9,449 nucleotides of DNA from an uncultured Opitutia bacterium (GCA_937899295.1 CALBPO010000108.1:1-9449), one strand, 5' to 3'. Positions 1 through 7,284 are shown, counted from the stretch's first letter. A program made the numbers and translations. The notes: generated by a model from the sequence alone, not told the origin.

Positions 1-144
1 ACGACTGATATGTCGCGCGTCGATGTGTTTAGCCTCCTCGATGTGGGAGCAATTGCATCCCATCGCCGTGTCACTCCAACCGTTTCCACGTCCCAACCTG
101 CTCTGCGCCCCGACTGTTGTACATTCCCGAGCCCCCACCCGCGG

Positions 145-474
145 TTACATGGGATTTTGCACGTACATGGTCTGCATCCCCGGGGTTTGCATGTACCCCA
201 TGGAGTTTCCCATCGGTGCGCCGTAGTACCCGTTGCCCGACATCGACGTCCCCGTCATGGGCTGCATCATGGCGGGCATGGATGGCATGGGCTGGCCGTT
301 TTGTGACGAGTTGGGCGCCGAGTCGCCGCCGCCGGCGCCGTTGACGGATGTGATGTCGTGGATGGAGCTGCGCCTCTTGTCCTTCTTGTTCAAAGAGTTG
401 AGCCTGATGAAGTACTTCTGCGCGTGGGACGCAACCTGCGTGGGGGTCCTGGAGATGACGAAGTTGCGGCAGTC
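145..474 (-). CDS. Partial eukaryotic MYB-related (SHAQKYF class) transcription factor, C-terminal exon
   Basis: On the minus strand this frame reads the second half of a MYB-like DNA-binding repeat: [11 protein letters not shown], then [17 protein letters not shown] (SHAQKYF at 409-429), then [15 protein letters not shown]. This string is diagnostic of the DIVARICATA/CCA1-like single-repeat MYB proteins of plants, green algae and some other photosynthetic eukaryotes, which act as nuclear DNA-binding regulators. After it comes a low-complexity tail rich in Met, Gly, Pro and Gln that ends MYVQNPM at a TAA stop (145-147). The first half of the repeat (the W-rich helices ending in GDW) is not found upstream in frame. 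AG dinucleotides at 477-476 and 475-474 could be a splice acceptor, so 474 is an approximate left edge of the exon and not a start codon. No bacterial family I know has this motif set. It is very unlikely to be expressed as a bacterial gene; it is either foreign DNA or a chimera. The identity of the motif is firm; the host lineage is not. Confidence 0.82.
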   Translation of the reverse strand, partial: DCRNFVISRTPTQVASHAQKYFIRLNSLNKKDKRRSSIHDITSVNGAGGGDSAPNSSQNGQPMPSMPAMMQPMTGTSMSGNGYYGAPMGNSMGYMQTPGMQTMYVQNPM

Positions 475-906
475 TCTACGATTGTAAATTTGAGCGCACC
501 CGGCACAGTGACACTCGCCCCACTTTACTATCCAGTCCCGAGACCGTGCGACGAGTGGTTTGGATTCCAGCTATTATGGGGCTACTGAAGGAATGCGGCT
601 GGAGCATGGCCGTCGGGAGACGAGATTTTTCTAAAACCAAGGTAAACGACTATCTTGCTTTATATTCACTCCGTTTTCGGTGCGAGTCGAACCACAACCT
701 GAGGTGCAGACTAGGTTCGCGGCGAGCACGAGACCGAGTATGATTTTTGAGATATTCTTTTTCATACGGATCCTATAAAGTGTATTTTTAACAAACTAAT
801 CCTATTCAGTAAGCGCTTAAGCTAGTGAAAGTCCAGCCTTGCTGTGCCTGATACTTTTCCGCGCCTACTATTGCACAGCAGTTTTTTTCTACTATAACTA
901 CACTAT
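475..906. other. Gene-free stretch holding the probable eukaryote/bacterium join
   Basis: I see no supportable gene here. Short open frames exist on both strands but resemble no family. Composition changes along the stretch: it is GC-rich next to the MYB exon and becomes AT-rich from about 740 onward, before the ABC gene. The right part holds a candidate promoter for the ABC gene (871-898). A GGATCC site lies at 768-773. The left part could be intron or upstream DNA of the MYB gene. The exact join cannot be placed from sequence alone; somewhere between about 480 and 870 is the honest range. Confidence 0.5.
871..898 (+). promoter_or_regulatory. Candidate sigma-70-type promoter for the ABC ATPase gene
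   Basis: TTGCAC (871-876) and TATAAC (893-898) are separated by 16 nt, close to the -35/-10 consensus. Transcription would start at about 904-907, on or next to the ATG at 907, which implies a leaderless or near-leaderless message. No Shine-Dalgarno sequence precedes this ATG, which fits that reading. The assignment rests on consensus matching only. Confidence 0.35.
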
Positions 907-1713
907 ATGGCCGATACTTCCCCAGTCAAACCCCTACTCTCCGTTTGTGATCTCAAAGTGCACTTCCCCGTCAAAGGCGGTGTCCTGCAGCGCACCGTCG
1001 ACGTGGTCAAAGCCGTGGATGGCATCAGTTTTGACGTGCACCGTGGTAAGACTGTCGGCCTCGTCGGTGAGAGCGGTAGCGGTAAGACCACTACCGGACG
1101 CGCCATCGCACGTCTCGTGCCCATCACCGCAGGCTCGGTTCACTACGAGGGCCTCGATCTGGCCACACTGTCTCGCCGTGATTTTTTCGCCTATCGTAAG
1201 AAAATCCAGGTTATCTTCCAGGACCCCTTCGGCTCGCTTAACCCCCGGATGACCGTCTACAGCATCATCGCCGAACCTCTCGACATCCATTTCAAAGATT
1301 GGTCAAAGTCGCAAAAGCAAGCTCGCGTGGCCGACCTACTTGAACAGGTAGGCCTCTCCGCCGAATTCATGCAGCGCTACCCGCACCAGTTCAGCGGAGG
1401 CCAGCGCCAGCGCATCGGCATCGCCCGCGCCCTCGCGGTCGAGCCAGACTTTATCGTCTGCGACGAGCCTGTCAGCGCGCTCGACGTCTCTGTGCAGGCG
1501 CAGATTATCAATCTTCTGCAAGACCTGCAAGACGAGCTCGGCTTGACCTACCTCTTCATCGCCCATGACCTCGCAGTAGTCGAGCACATCAGCGACCAAT
1601 TACTCGTCATGACGGAGGGCAAAATCGTGGAGCAGGCTAGCGCTAAAGAGATCTATAGTAATCCCCAGCATCCTTATACCGTTAAGCTACTCGAGGCAGT
1701 GCCGCAGGTTTAG
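907..1713 (+). CDS. ABC transporter ATP-binding protein, oligopeptide/dipeptide type (OppF/DppF-like)
   Basis: This 268-residue cytoplasmic ATPase would power import of peptides or similar solutes through a membrane permease pair. All nucleotide-binding motifs are visible: Walker A GESGSGKT (54-61), Q-loop glutamine 105 in [11 protein letters not shown], signature SGGQRQR (163-169), Walker B FIVCDE (182-187) with catalytic Glu187, D-loop SALD (190-193) and switch His220 in [18 protein letters not shown] and the final HPYT (256-259) are typical of the Opp/Dpp subfamily. It stops soon after HPYT, shorter than the usual 310-330 residues, so the C-terminal oligopeptide-type extension is nearly absent. 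The ATG at 907 fits the family start ([17 protein letters not shown] follows). The gene is alone: OppD, the permeases and the binding protein are not present, perhaps because the upstream DNA comes from elsewhere. It converges on the anti-sigma gene. The substrate cannot be read from the sequence. Confidence 0.93.
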   Translation: MADTSPVKPLLSVCDLKVHFPVKGGVLQRTVDVVKAVDGISFDVHRGKTVGLVGESGSGKTTTGRAIARLVPITAGSVHYEGLDLATLSRRDFFAYRKKIQVIFQDPFGSLNPRMTVYSIIAEPLDIHFKDWSKSQKQARVADLLEQVGLSAEFMQRYPHQFSGGQRQRIGIARALAVEPDFIVCDEPVSALDVSVQAQIINLLQDLQDELGLTYLFIAHDLAVVEHISDQLLVMTEGKIVEQASAKEIYSNPQHPYTVKLLEAVPQV

Positions 1714-1744
1714 AATATGTGTATACAGTTGAGCGCCTTTTCGC

Positions 1745-2014
1745 CTACTTAGACTGCGAAGCGATTAGCTCCTTGAGTTGGTCTTTTTTTAAGGGTTCCA
1801 TCTGGGGACGGTAATGAACGAAAGTTTCTTCGTTGGTGATTTCATGCTTTTTGTAGCATCGACACATATCCTGTGAATCCATGACTTGCCGGTTATACTT
1901 GCCACAGAAAACACAGAGTTTTACGTGCAAACGTAGAAAAAAGCGCCTCACGGGAGGCATCTTTTCGTAGTCCTCTTTGGACAGTGCGTTGGATACTTGC
2001 TTGCAGGTAAACAT
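1745..2014 (-). CDS. Small zinc-binding anti-sigma factor (ZAS / zf-HC2-like)
   Basis: This 89-residue protein starts MFTCKQVSNALS and contains Cys4, then His30, Cys34 and Cys37 (HVKLCVFC). The spacing C-x25-H-x3-C-x2-C is that of zinc-binding anti-sigma (ZAS) domains, which bind a partner ECF sigma factor and keep it from core RNA polymerase. The opening Cys-K-x-V-S-x-x-L-S and the RLH-x3-C-x2-C stretch match the short anti-sigma proteins found beside ECF genes in Planctomycetes/Verrucomicrobia. There is no membrane segment, so it should be cytoplasmic and respond to an internal signal, perhaps redox or zinc state. It lies 11 nt downstream of the sigma factor gene in the same direction, as expected of a cognate pair. 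Two further cysteines near Cys50-55 (MCRC) lie outside the core motif. The function is inferred from motif and context; the signal is unknown. Confidence 0.8.
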   Translation of the reverse strand: MFTCKQVSNALSKEDYEKMPPVRRFFLRLHVKLCVFCGKYNRQVMDSQDMCRCYKKHEITNEETFVHYRPQMEPLKKDQLKELIASQSK

Positions 2015-2025
2015 TTGTATGTGAG

Positions 2026-2619
2026 TTATTTAACGTCTTTTCCAGTCCAGCTAGATTCGAGTAGTATCTTAAGCTGTTCTCGAGCGCGATGTAAAAGCAC
2101 CCATAGATAATTCGGAGTGATATCCATCGCCTTACAAACTTCTTCAGTTGTTTGATCTTCGAGCACGCGCAGGACGAATGCTTCGCGAGCGGGATCTTTG
2201 CCTTGGGCGATGCATTTCTCGAACACTACCCAAAACTCGCCGTTATCATATGACTTGCGGGGGTTAAATTGCCAAGGGTCTGGATTGGTCGTGGCGATGC
2301 CGCTATATTTAAACCAAAAGCTCTCTAAGAGGGCCTCGTCTTCAGCCTCAATATCGACCTTGTTTTCTTTGATCGATTTACGGATCTGGTCGACAATCTT
2401 ATTGCGCATGATACCTCGCAACCAAAATTTAATATCGCGACTGCCATCGAATCGTTCGAGTGCCTTGATGCCGGCTAAAAAGGTGTCTTGTACACAGTCG
2501 TTAGCAGCGTCTGGATTGCGCAAGCGAGACATGGCAAAGCCGTAGAGATAATCTCCATACTGATCAACCCACTGTTCAGGTGGGGTGACAGGTACTTTCG
2601 GTTCAGGTTTGTCAGGCAC
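2026..2619 (-). CDS. ECF-type RNA polymerase sigma-70 factor
   Basis: This 197-residue sigma factor would direct RNA polymerase to a specific promoter set. Sigma region 2 spans about residues 19-82 (YGDYLYGFAMSRLRN, DCVQDTFL, then FWLRGIMRNKIVDQIRK). Region 4 spans about 126-186 and contains the helix-turn-helix TTEEVCKAMDITPNYLWVLL followed by HRAREQLK. The long linker (FWFKYSG...DPWQFNP) and NYLWVLLHRAR resemble the group catalogued as TIGR02943. There is no region 1.1 or 3. The start is GTG at 2619; an in-frame TAA lies two codons upstream and there is no ATG before region 2, so this start is well bounded. It is followed after 11 nt by the small ZAS protein, its probable inhibitor. It lies 74 nt after ybeY in the same direction, so some read-through from that operon is plausible, although its own promoter could fit in the gap. 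Confidence 0.9.
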   Translation of the reverse strand: MPDKPEPKVPVTPPEQWVDQYGDYLYGFAMSRLRNPDAANDCVQDTFLAGIKALERFDGSRDIKFWLRGIMRNKIVDQIRKSIKENKVDIEAEDEALLESFWFKYSGIATTNPDPWQFNPRKSYDNGEFWVVFEKCIAQGKDPAREAFVLRVLEDQTTEEVCKAMDITPNYLWVLLHRAREQLKILLESSWTGKDVK

Positions 2620-2693
2620 TGTTTAAGTTGGTCCCGGATTTTAGAGGCGTCAACTAAAGTCGTCGCGTTGCGGTTGGCCAGCGATAACGAACC

Positions 2694-3164
2694 CTAACTA
2701 CAGGTTTTGAGCTTAAACTCAATCGCTTGATTTACTTTATCTAGGATTGCCAGTGCTTTTTGCTCGGCGTTGCGCATTTCAGCGCGGTCGCTTTCTATCC
2801 GGTCGTTATAGCCAGCTAGATGCAGCCAGCCATGGACGAGGTAGAGGCTAAGCTCGCGGCTGAATGGCTCGTCTAATTCGGCGGCTCGGCTGCGGGCGTG
2901 GTCGACGGAGACGATGATCTCCCCAGCCGATTTCATCTCAGTTTGAGCCGGGAAGGTGATCACATCAGTCGGGCTGGGATCATCCATGAAGTCGGCGTGC
3001 ACTTGTGCGATCTCGGCATCATTGACGAAGGCGATGCTTAGCTCGCCCTCGCTGATAGGGAATCTACCAGAAGCGTGGATCGCCTCAAAAAGAGCGATGG
3101 CGGCGGCCTCTGGGTTGAAAAGGATGCTAGATTGGTTGTTGATCTCCAGACTGAGCGTTGGCAT
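2694..3164 (-). CDS. ybeY: Endoribonuclease YbeY (16S rRNA maturation/ribosome quality control)
   Basis: YbeY is a metal-dependent single-strand endoribonuclease needed for 16S rRNA 3' end processing and ribosome quality control. The 156-residue product has the family landmarks in order: ELSIAFVNDAEIAQVHADF (41-59), PTDVITFP (65-72), GEIIVS (81-86) and the metal motif HGWLHLAGYND (111-121). The usual pattern is H-x3-H-x5-H. Here it is His111, His115 and Asp121, a substitution I recall from some other phyla, so the enzyme is probably still active. I chose ATG 3164 because PTLSLEINNQS then matches the usual N-terminus; the frame is open up to 3227, but that would add 21 unrelated residues. The start overlaps the end of the pgpH-type gene by 38 nt, suggesting coupled translation. 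It is the third member of the conserved phoH-pgpH-ybeY cluster. Confidence 0.93.
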   Translation of the reverse strand: MPTLSLEINNQSSILFNPEAAAIALFEAIHASGRFPISEGELSIAFVNDAEIAQVHADFMDDPSPTDVITFPAQTEMKSAGEIIVSVDHARSRAAELDEPFSRELSLYLVHGWLHLAGYNDRIESDRAEMRNAEQKALAILDKVNQAIEFKLKTCS

Positions 3165-5592
3165 CGGATGTGACTTCGGGTGTTTTGTTGGCGTTTCCCT
3201 TTTCGAGGTCGTTAGTTCTTTCAGCATCGCTCCTAGGGTATTCTACACGCGCGTGTAGCATATTGAGTACTGTGTAGATGAAGCTTTTACGTATTTGGTC
3301 GAGCTCTTGAAAGGTGAGTGGGCAGTTATCAAGCTGGCCGTCTTCGATCCGATCTTTGAAAATGCGCTCGACTAACTCCTCTACGTTAGGCTGTGTGACT
3401 TTTTTCAGAGTACGGCTGGCGGCCTCGACGCTGTCGGCGAAGAAGATGATGGCGCTCTCTTTAAACGCGGGTTTTGGCCCGTCGTAACGGTAAGTGCTCT
3501 CGTCGACCTTAATTGCCTCTTTTGCCTTCTTCTTGCCCTTAGCGTCCGCCTTTTCGGGGAAGGGTTGGAGGGTGCCATCTTGTTTTACTTTGGCGCGTTC
3601 GTTTGCTTGGTAGTAAAAATATTGAATTAGGGTGGTGCCGTGATGCTGACGAATGACGTCGATGATCACGCGGGGCAGTTTTTCCTTGCGCGCCATTTCG
3701 ACGCCCTCTTTGACGTGTGCTTTAATCACGAGGGCGCTCATCGAGGGATTCTTCTCATCGTGCGGGTTCACGCCGTCGCGTTGATTTTCGGTGAAATATT
3801 CGGGCTTAACTAATTTACCTATGTCGTGGAAGAGGCAACAGACGCGGCAGAGTAGGGGGCTCGCGCCGATGGCTGCAGCGGCGTTTTCGGAGAGGTTGGC
3901 CACCATGAGACTGTGGTGATAGGTGCCGGGTGCTTCCATCTGCATACGGCGCAGGAGGGGGTGGTTGAAGTCGGTCAGCTCAAGCAGTGTAATCTCGGTG
4001 GTGATCTTAAACAGCTGCTCGAAGACGGGTAGCAAGCCGACGGCCAGAATGCCTGTGAGCAAGCCAACGACCAGGGCGACGAGTGTCTGCTGGCCGACAA
4101 TGCCAAAGGAGAAGCCATTAAGGAAACCGATGGCCGCAGCAGCGATAGCAGCTGTCGCGCCAGCCAGCAGTCCCGAGCGAACGAGTTTTGAGCGCTTACG
4201 GATGTTGGTCGATACATAGGCACCGACGACACCCGAGAGAAAAGCTATGAGTATGAACTCAACTGAATTGTTTTGAATGATGCCAAAGACGACTGCGATG
4301 ATCAGCGCCGAGAGCACAGCGGGAGCACCTCCAACGAGCACGGCCACGATAATCGGTGCGAGTGCGTAAGGGGCTACATAGGGTAACATGCTTAGCGAAG
4401 GTCGGCTATTAATGAGCGCACTTTCGCCGATCTCCATGATTATCCGAATAATTAATAAATTGAGCAGAATGCTGACGGCGGTGATAGCGATGGCTCGATT
4501 TCGCTTGTGCAGTTCTCGCAGGCCTTGCTTCACGTAAATATAAACGGCGATCAGAAGGATCGAGGTCAGCATGAGTCGCTCAATAAAGAGTGGATTGAAG
4601 ATAAGCGAGTTGCCGCGGCGGTCTAGCTCAACCTGTCGATAGGCAGCAATACGCTCTATGTCGGCTTCTTTAATCATGGTTCCCGGCTCGATCAAGGTGT
4701 CACCTTCTTTAAAATCGATTACGCTTGGTTCTAATTGGTCGATGGCTAGCTGAATCGCCCGATTTGTGCCGATCGCGCTGTAGAGAAGGTTGGGCTCAAG
4801 GCCTTCACGGAAGATGTCGAAGAGAACGCGCGCCGTGGCGGAGTTGCCAGAGAGTGAGTTGATCCTGACGCGGAGTGCAACGAGCGCATCGGCCAAAGAG
4901 CGAGCGTCTGGTAGATTGTAGCGGCCATCCTCATCAACGAGTTGAATGACGGTGACCTGTGGTCCTACCGTCTCGGAGCTCCTGGCTGAGTAGATACCAT
5001 CCTCATAGATTTCTTTGAGTAGAGAAAGTGCATCCTTGAAAAGCGTGGATCGCTCCTTGGGTTTGGTCTGCTTTGTGAGGTTGGAAATGGACTCGGCCTC
5101 AACTGCTAACTGGCTCGACTCAATCAGTGTCGTTGCGGTTTTTAGGAGCTCGGCTTGGAGAACTTCACGGCCGTCTTCTTCGTAGTCGATTTGGTTCTTT
5201 GCGATACTTATGTTGAGCTCATTGATAAACTGACGAAAGTTTTCAAATGGTTCGAAGGTGCGCTGGAAAACAGGTGGTACTTGTGCGCGCGCTGCTGCCG
5301 CTTTCGCTTCAGCCATCACTCCGCTTTCGTATTGAAATTGGAACTCGGAAACGACTCGTGTCTGTGCCGCTTGATTGAGGATGATGCGGGGTCCTTTCGG
5401 TTTTTGTCCGAGGTAGCAGATAGTTATAATGAGTGCCGAAAAAAGCAGAAAGAGGCTGACCTCGATCAACTGACTGGTCTCGAAAAAGTGCGAGCTTGCC
5501 GACTCTTTGCCACGGCCGGTATCCTTGCGAGTGCTACTGGGTCCGTCTTTGGACTTACGCTTATTATTGTTTTTTTTAGTGAAAAAAGCCAT
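3127..5592 (-). CDS. pgpH: PgpH/YqfF-type membrane HD phosphodiesterase (probable cyclic di-AMP hydrolase)
   Basis: This 821-residue membrane protein has the 7TMR-HD layout: a Lys-rich cytoplasmic N-terminus (1-38), one membrane segment (about 42-61), a large extracytoplasmic domain (about 65-335), a cluster of about seven hydrophobic segments (about 336-525), then a cytoplasmic HD domain. The HD domain has TYHHS with His559/His560, the metal pair His589-Asp590 in FHDIGKL, His626, QHHGTT (His650/His651), and Asp720 in FFADSVEAASRTL. Family members degrade c-di-AMP to pApA. The outer domain presumably senses something, but its ligand is unknown. About 35 Lys-rich residues (664-700) interrupt the HD domain between the YYQAN and YRYDGPKP blocks. 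The hydrophilic tail after residue ~780 shares its DNA with the start of ybeY. It follows phoH after 43 nt. The family assignment is strong; substrate specificity is inherited from characterised homologues. Confidence 0.93.
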   Translation of the reverse strand: MAFFTKKNNNKRKSKDGPSSTRKDTGRGKESASSHFFETSQLIEVSLFLLFSALIITICYLGQKPKGPRIILNQAAQTRVVSEFQFQYESGVMAEAKAAAARAQVPPVFQRTFEPFENFRQFINELNISIAKNQIDYEEDGREVLQAELLKTATTLIESSQLAVEAESISNLTKQTKPKERSTLFKDALSLLKEIYEDGIYSARSSETVGPQVTVIQLVDEDGRYNLPDARSLADALVALRVRINSLSGNSATARVLFDIFREGLEPNLLYSAIGTNRAIQLAIDQLEPSVIDFKEGDTLIEPGTMIKEADIERIAAYRQVELDRRGNSLIFNPLFIERLMLTSILLIAVYIYVKQGLRELHKRNRAIAITAVSILLNLLIIRIIMEIGESALINSRPSLSMLPYVAPYALAPIIVAVLVGGAPAVLSALIIAVVFGIIQNNSVEFILIAFLSGVVGAYVSTNIRKRSKLVRSGLLAGATAAIAAAAIGFLNGFSFGIVGQQTLVALVVGLLTGILAVGLLPVFEQLFKITTEITLLELTDFNHPLLRRMQMEAPGTYHHSLMVANLSENAAAAIGASPLLCRVCCLFHDIGKLVKPEYFTENQRDGVNPHDEKNPSMSALVIKAHVKEGVEMARKEKLPRVIIDVIRQHHGTTLIQYFYYQANERAKVKQDGTLQPFPEKADAKGKKKAKEAIKVDESTYRYDGPKPAFKESAIIFFADSVEAASRTLKKVTQPNVEELVERIFKDRIEDGQLDNCPLTFQELDQIRKSFIYTVLNMLHARVEYPRSDAERTNDLEKGNANKTPEVTSDANAQSGDQQPI

Positions 5593-5635
5593 AGGTAAAT
5601 GGTGTATTGGCGTGCTTTAACCGCCGTAGGTTAGA

Positions 5636-6580
5636 TTAAGCTATTGCGTAAGCGTTAATGATGTCTTGCACGAGCGGGTGGCGGACGACGTCTTGGCCAT
5701 CAAAGTAAAAGAGGTGGATGCGCTCGATGTCTTTGAGCACGCGGGTGGCCTCCTTGAGGCCAGATTGTTTATTGCGCGGTAGGTCGGTTTGGGTGATGTC
5801 GCCCGTCACTACCATGCGACTGCCGTCACCGAGGCGGGTGAGAAACATCATCATTTGTTCGTGAGTGGTATTTTGTGCTTCATCGAGCACGACGAATGCA
5901 TTGGCGAGGGTGCGGCCGCGCATGTAGGCGAGCGGCGCTATCTCAACGATCCCGCGCTCGACTAGTCGCATGGTTTGCTCCTTGCCGATCATGTCGTTCA
6001 TGGCGTCGTAGAGTGGGGTTAGGTAGGGTAAGATTTTCTCCTGCAGCTCACCAGGAAGAAAGCCGAGCGCTTCGCCTGCTTCAACTGCGGGGCGGGTCAG
6101 AATGATCCGTTCGACGCGACCCTCGAGTAGCTCGCGCAGCGCCATGGCCATGGCCAAGAAGGTTTTGCCCGTGCCAGCGGGACCGATACCGAAGGTGATC
6201 GGATGCGCGTCGATCGCTTCCAAGTAGCGTTTTTGATTGAGCGTCTTGGGCACGACGCTCTGTCGCCTAAGTTTTATAACGAGGGGGTGTCGGTAGATCT
6301 CACGAAGCTCATCGGCCTTGCCCCCAGCCACACAGCGTAGGGTGTAGTGGAAGTCGGAGCTGCGGATGCGTAGGCCTTGGGCGCGGGCGGCTTCAAGCAG
6401 TTCGAAGACTGCCTTTAATTTAGCGATACGCTCGATCTTGCCTTCAACTGTGACCCAGTCGTCACGACTCGCTATGCTGACGCCCAGGCTGTGCTCGGCT
6501 TCTTCAAGATTACGTTCGTCGTCTGCATAGAGCAGGCTCAATTGACGGGCGCTGGGAAAGTGGATCGTCTCGGACGGCAT
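5636..6580 (-). CDS. phoH: PhoH family ATPase (PhoH-like)
   Basis: This 314-residue cytoplasmic P-loop ATPase has Walker A GPAGTGKT (133-140), the family block LTRPAVEAGEALGFLPG (161-177), Walker B FVVLDEAQN (229-237) and the sensor-like VVTGDITQTDLP (257-268). Length and motif order match the PhoH/YbeZ group, which resembles the helicase core of superfamily 1 and acts with YbeY in RNA metabolism; the precise reaction is poorly established. The N-terminal ~100 residues look like the small nucleic-acid-binding region usual for the group. ATG 6580 is chosen because it begins the conserved part and sits 4 nt after the HIT stop codon. The same frame is open further upstream, but that stretch lies inside the HIT gene. 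The tight spacing indicates one transcript HIT-phoH-pgpH-ybeY. Confidence 0.94.
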   Translation of the reverse strand: MPSETIHFPSARQLSLLYADDERNLEEAEHSLGVSIASRDDWVTVEGKIERIAKLKAVFELLEAARAQGLRIRSSDFHYTLRCVAGGKADELREIYRHPLVIKLRRQSVVPKTLNQKRYLEAIDAHPITFGIGPAGTGKTFLAMAMALRELLEGRVERIILTRPAVEAGEALGFLPGELQEKILPYLTPLYDAMNDMIGKEQTMRLVERGIVEIAPLAYMRGRTLANAFVVLDEAQNTTHEQMMMFLTRLGDGSRMVVTGDITQTDLPRNKQSGLKEATRVLKDIERIHLFYFDGQDVVRHPLVQDIINAYAIA

Positions 6581-6584
6581 ACTT

Positions 6585-7127
6585 TTAAATTTGGGCTTCA
6601 ACGCAGGCGTGCAGGCGCTGCCACATGGCGTCCATCGAGTCTGGAAGGACACGAGTGTTGCCAATGACTGGCATGAAGTTTGTGTCGCCGTTCCAGCGTG
6701 GCACGACGTGACAATGTAAATGGCAAGGGATACCTGCGCCCGCGGCATCGCCAAAGTTGAATCCAGTGTTGAAACCGTCGGGGCGGAGGGCACGGTTTAG
6801 AATATTTTGTGCTTCAACGACGAGGTCTATTAGCTCGTGGCGTTCTTCATTACTGAGGTCCTCAAGTTGAGCTACTTCGCGAAAGGGTAAGACGAGTAGA
6901 TGGCCTGCGTTATAAGGATAGCGGTTCATTACGATGTAATTGTGCATGCCACGATGGAGAATATACTCCTTAGCGTCATCGCCTGTCTCTGTAATATGGA
7001 TAAATGGATTGCCACTTTCTTCTGGGTTTTTGGACGCAAGGATGTAGGGCATGCGCCAATAGGCGTGGAGCCGCTCCATCGATGAAGGGAGCTGTGTGGA
7101 TGTCTGTGTAGGTATGGATTCGTCCAT
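6585..7127 (-). CDS. HIT family nucleotide hydrolase/phosphorylase
   Basis: This 180-residue histidine-triad protein would act on a phosphoanhydride or phosphoramidate bond of a nucleotide such as a dinucleoside polyphosphate. The catalytic triad HLHCH (136-140) lies in IPCHLHCHVVPRWNGDTN, and the block YPYNAGHLLVLPFREV (70-85) is the conserved nucleotide-facing strand. LHAYWRMPYI (20-29) matches the 'W-x-P-W-R-x-x-Y' opening of the Ap4A phosphorylase-like branch, with Tyr where Pro is common. GDTNFMP after the triad also fits that branch. The start is ATG 7127; TTG 7145 is an alternative, and an internal ATG (residue 17, MERLHAYWR) is also possible because family members often begin there. 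It is the first gene of the leftward operon and is divergent from the exosortase-like gene. Family confidence is high; the substrate is unknown. Confidence 0.92.
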   Translation of the reverse strand: MDESIPTQTSTQLPSSMERLHAYWRMPYILASKNPEESGNPFIHITETGDDAKEYILHRGMHNYIVMNRYPYNAGHLLVLPFREVAQLEDLSNEERHELIDLVVEAQNILNRALRPDGFNTGFNFGDAAGAGIPCHLHCHVVPRWNGDTNFMPVIGNTRVLPDSMDAMWQRLHACVEAQI

Positions 7128-7141
7128 AAAAAGAGCGGTGG

Positions 7142-7170
7142 ACAATAGAGTCCTTAAAAGCCCGCGTCGA
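7142..7170 (-). promoter_or_regulatory. Candidate promoter for the HIT-phoH-pgpH-ybeY operon
   Basis: On the minus strand TCGACG (7170-7165) and TATTGT (7147-7142) are spaced by 17 nt; each matches the -35/-10 consensus at four of six positions. Transcription would begin near 7135, eight or so bases before the HIT ATG at 7127. Position and spacing are good but the hexamers are weak, so this is tentative. Confidence 0.28.
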
Positions 7171-7206
7171 TGGTTAATTCAGGGCCTTAAAAACGCCTTT
7201 TCGGTG

Positions 7207-7231
7207 TTGCTTCGGAGCTTAAGCGAAGCAA
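7207..7231. repeat. Perfect 8-bp inverted repeat between divergent genes
   Basis: TTGCTTCG (7207-7214) and CGAAGCAA (7224-7231) are exact reverse complements around a 9-nt spacer. The spacer contributes to a second, slightly off-centre palindrome, GCTTAAGC (7217-7224). No T-run follows on either strand, so it is not a typical intrinsic terminator. Its place between two divergent starts suggests a regulator binding site or an RNA hairpin in the leader of the exosortase-like gene. The function is unknown. Confidence 0.5.
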
Positions 7232-7284
7232 ATCTTTGAGTTCTATCTCATCTCCTAATCCAAGCATATCGCTTGTTCGACTCC

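Noticed and set aside
475..540. Possible upstream MYB exon ending in 'RDW' with a GT...AG intron of about 53 nt
   Set aside because: Read through without splicing it is in frame with the MYB exon, but removing the GT-AG interval would break the frame. The residues before 'RDW' do not match the conserved first helices, and stop codons lie shortly upstream.
676..725. tRNA-like GGTTCGACTC on the minus strand
   Set aside because: It looks like a T-loop, but the flanking bases do not form a T-stem and no acceptor, D or anticodon stems can be drawn.
546..743. Plus-strand open frame of 65 codons in the gene-free stretch
   Set aside because: It has no recognisable motif, no start signal, and sits in the probable join region. 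It is better treated as chance.
774..779. TATAAA as a promoter element
   Set aside because: No -35 hexamer lies at a suitable distance (the nearest, TTGAGA, is 21 nt away), and as a eukaryotic TATA box it has no gene to serve.
1714..1744. Terminator between the convergent ABC and anti-sigma genes
   Set aside because: The 31-nt gap has no stem of useful length followed by a T-run on either strand.
6581..6793. N-terminal extension of PhoH upstream of ATG 6580
   Set aside because: The frame is open, but this DNA codes for the conserved C-terminal part of the HIT protein in another frame, and PhoH homology begins at 6580.
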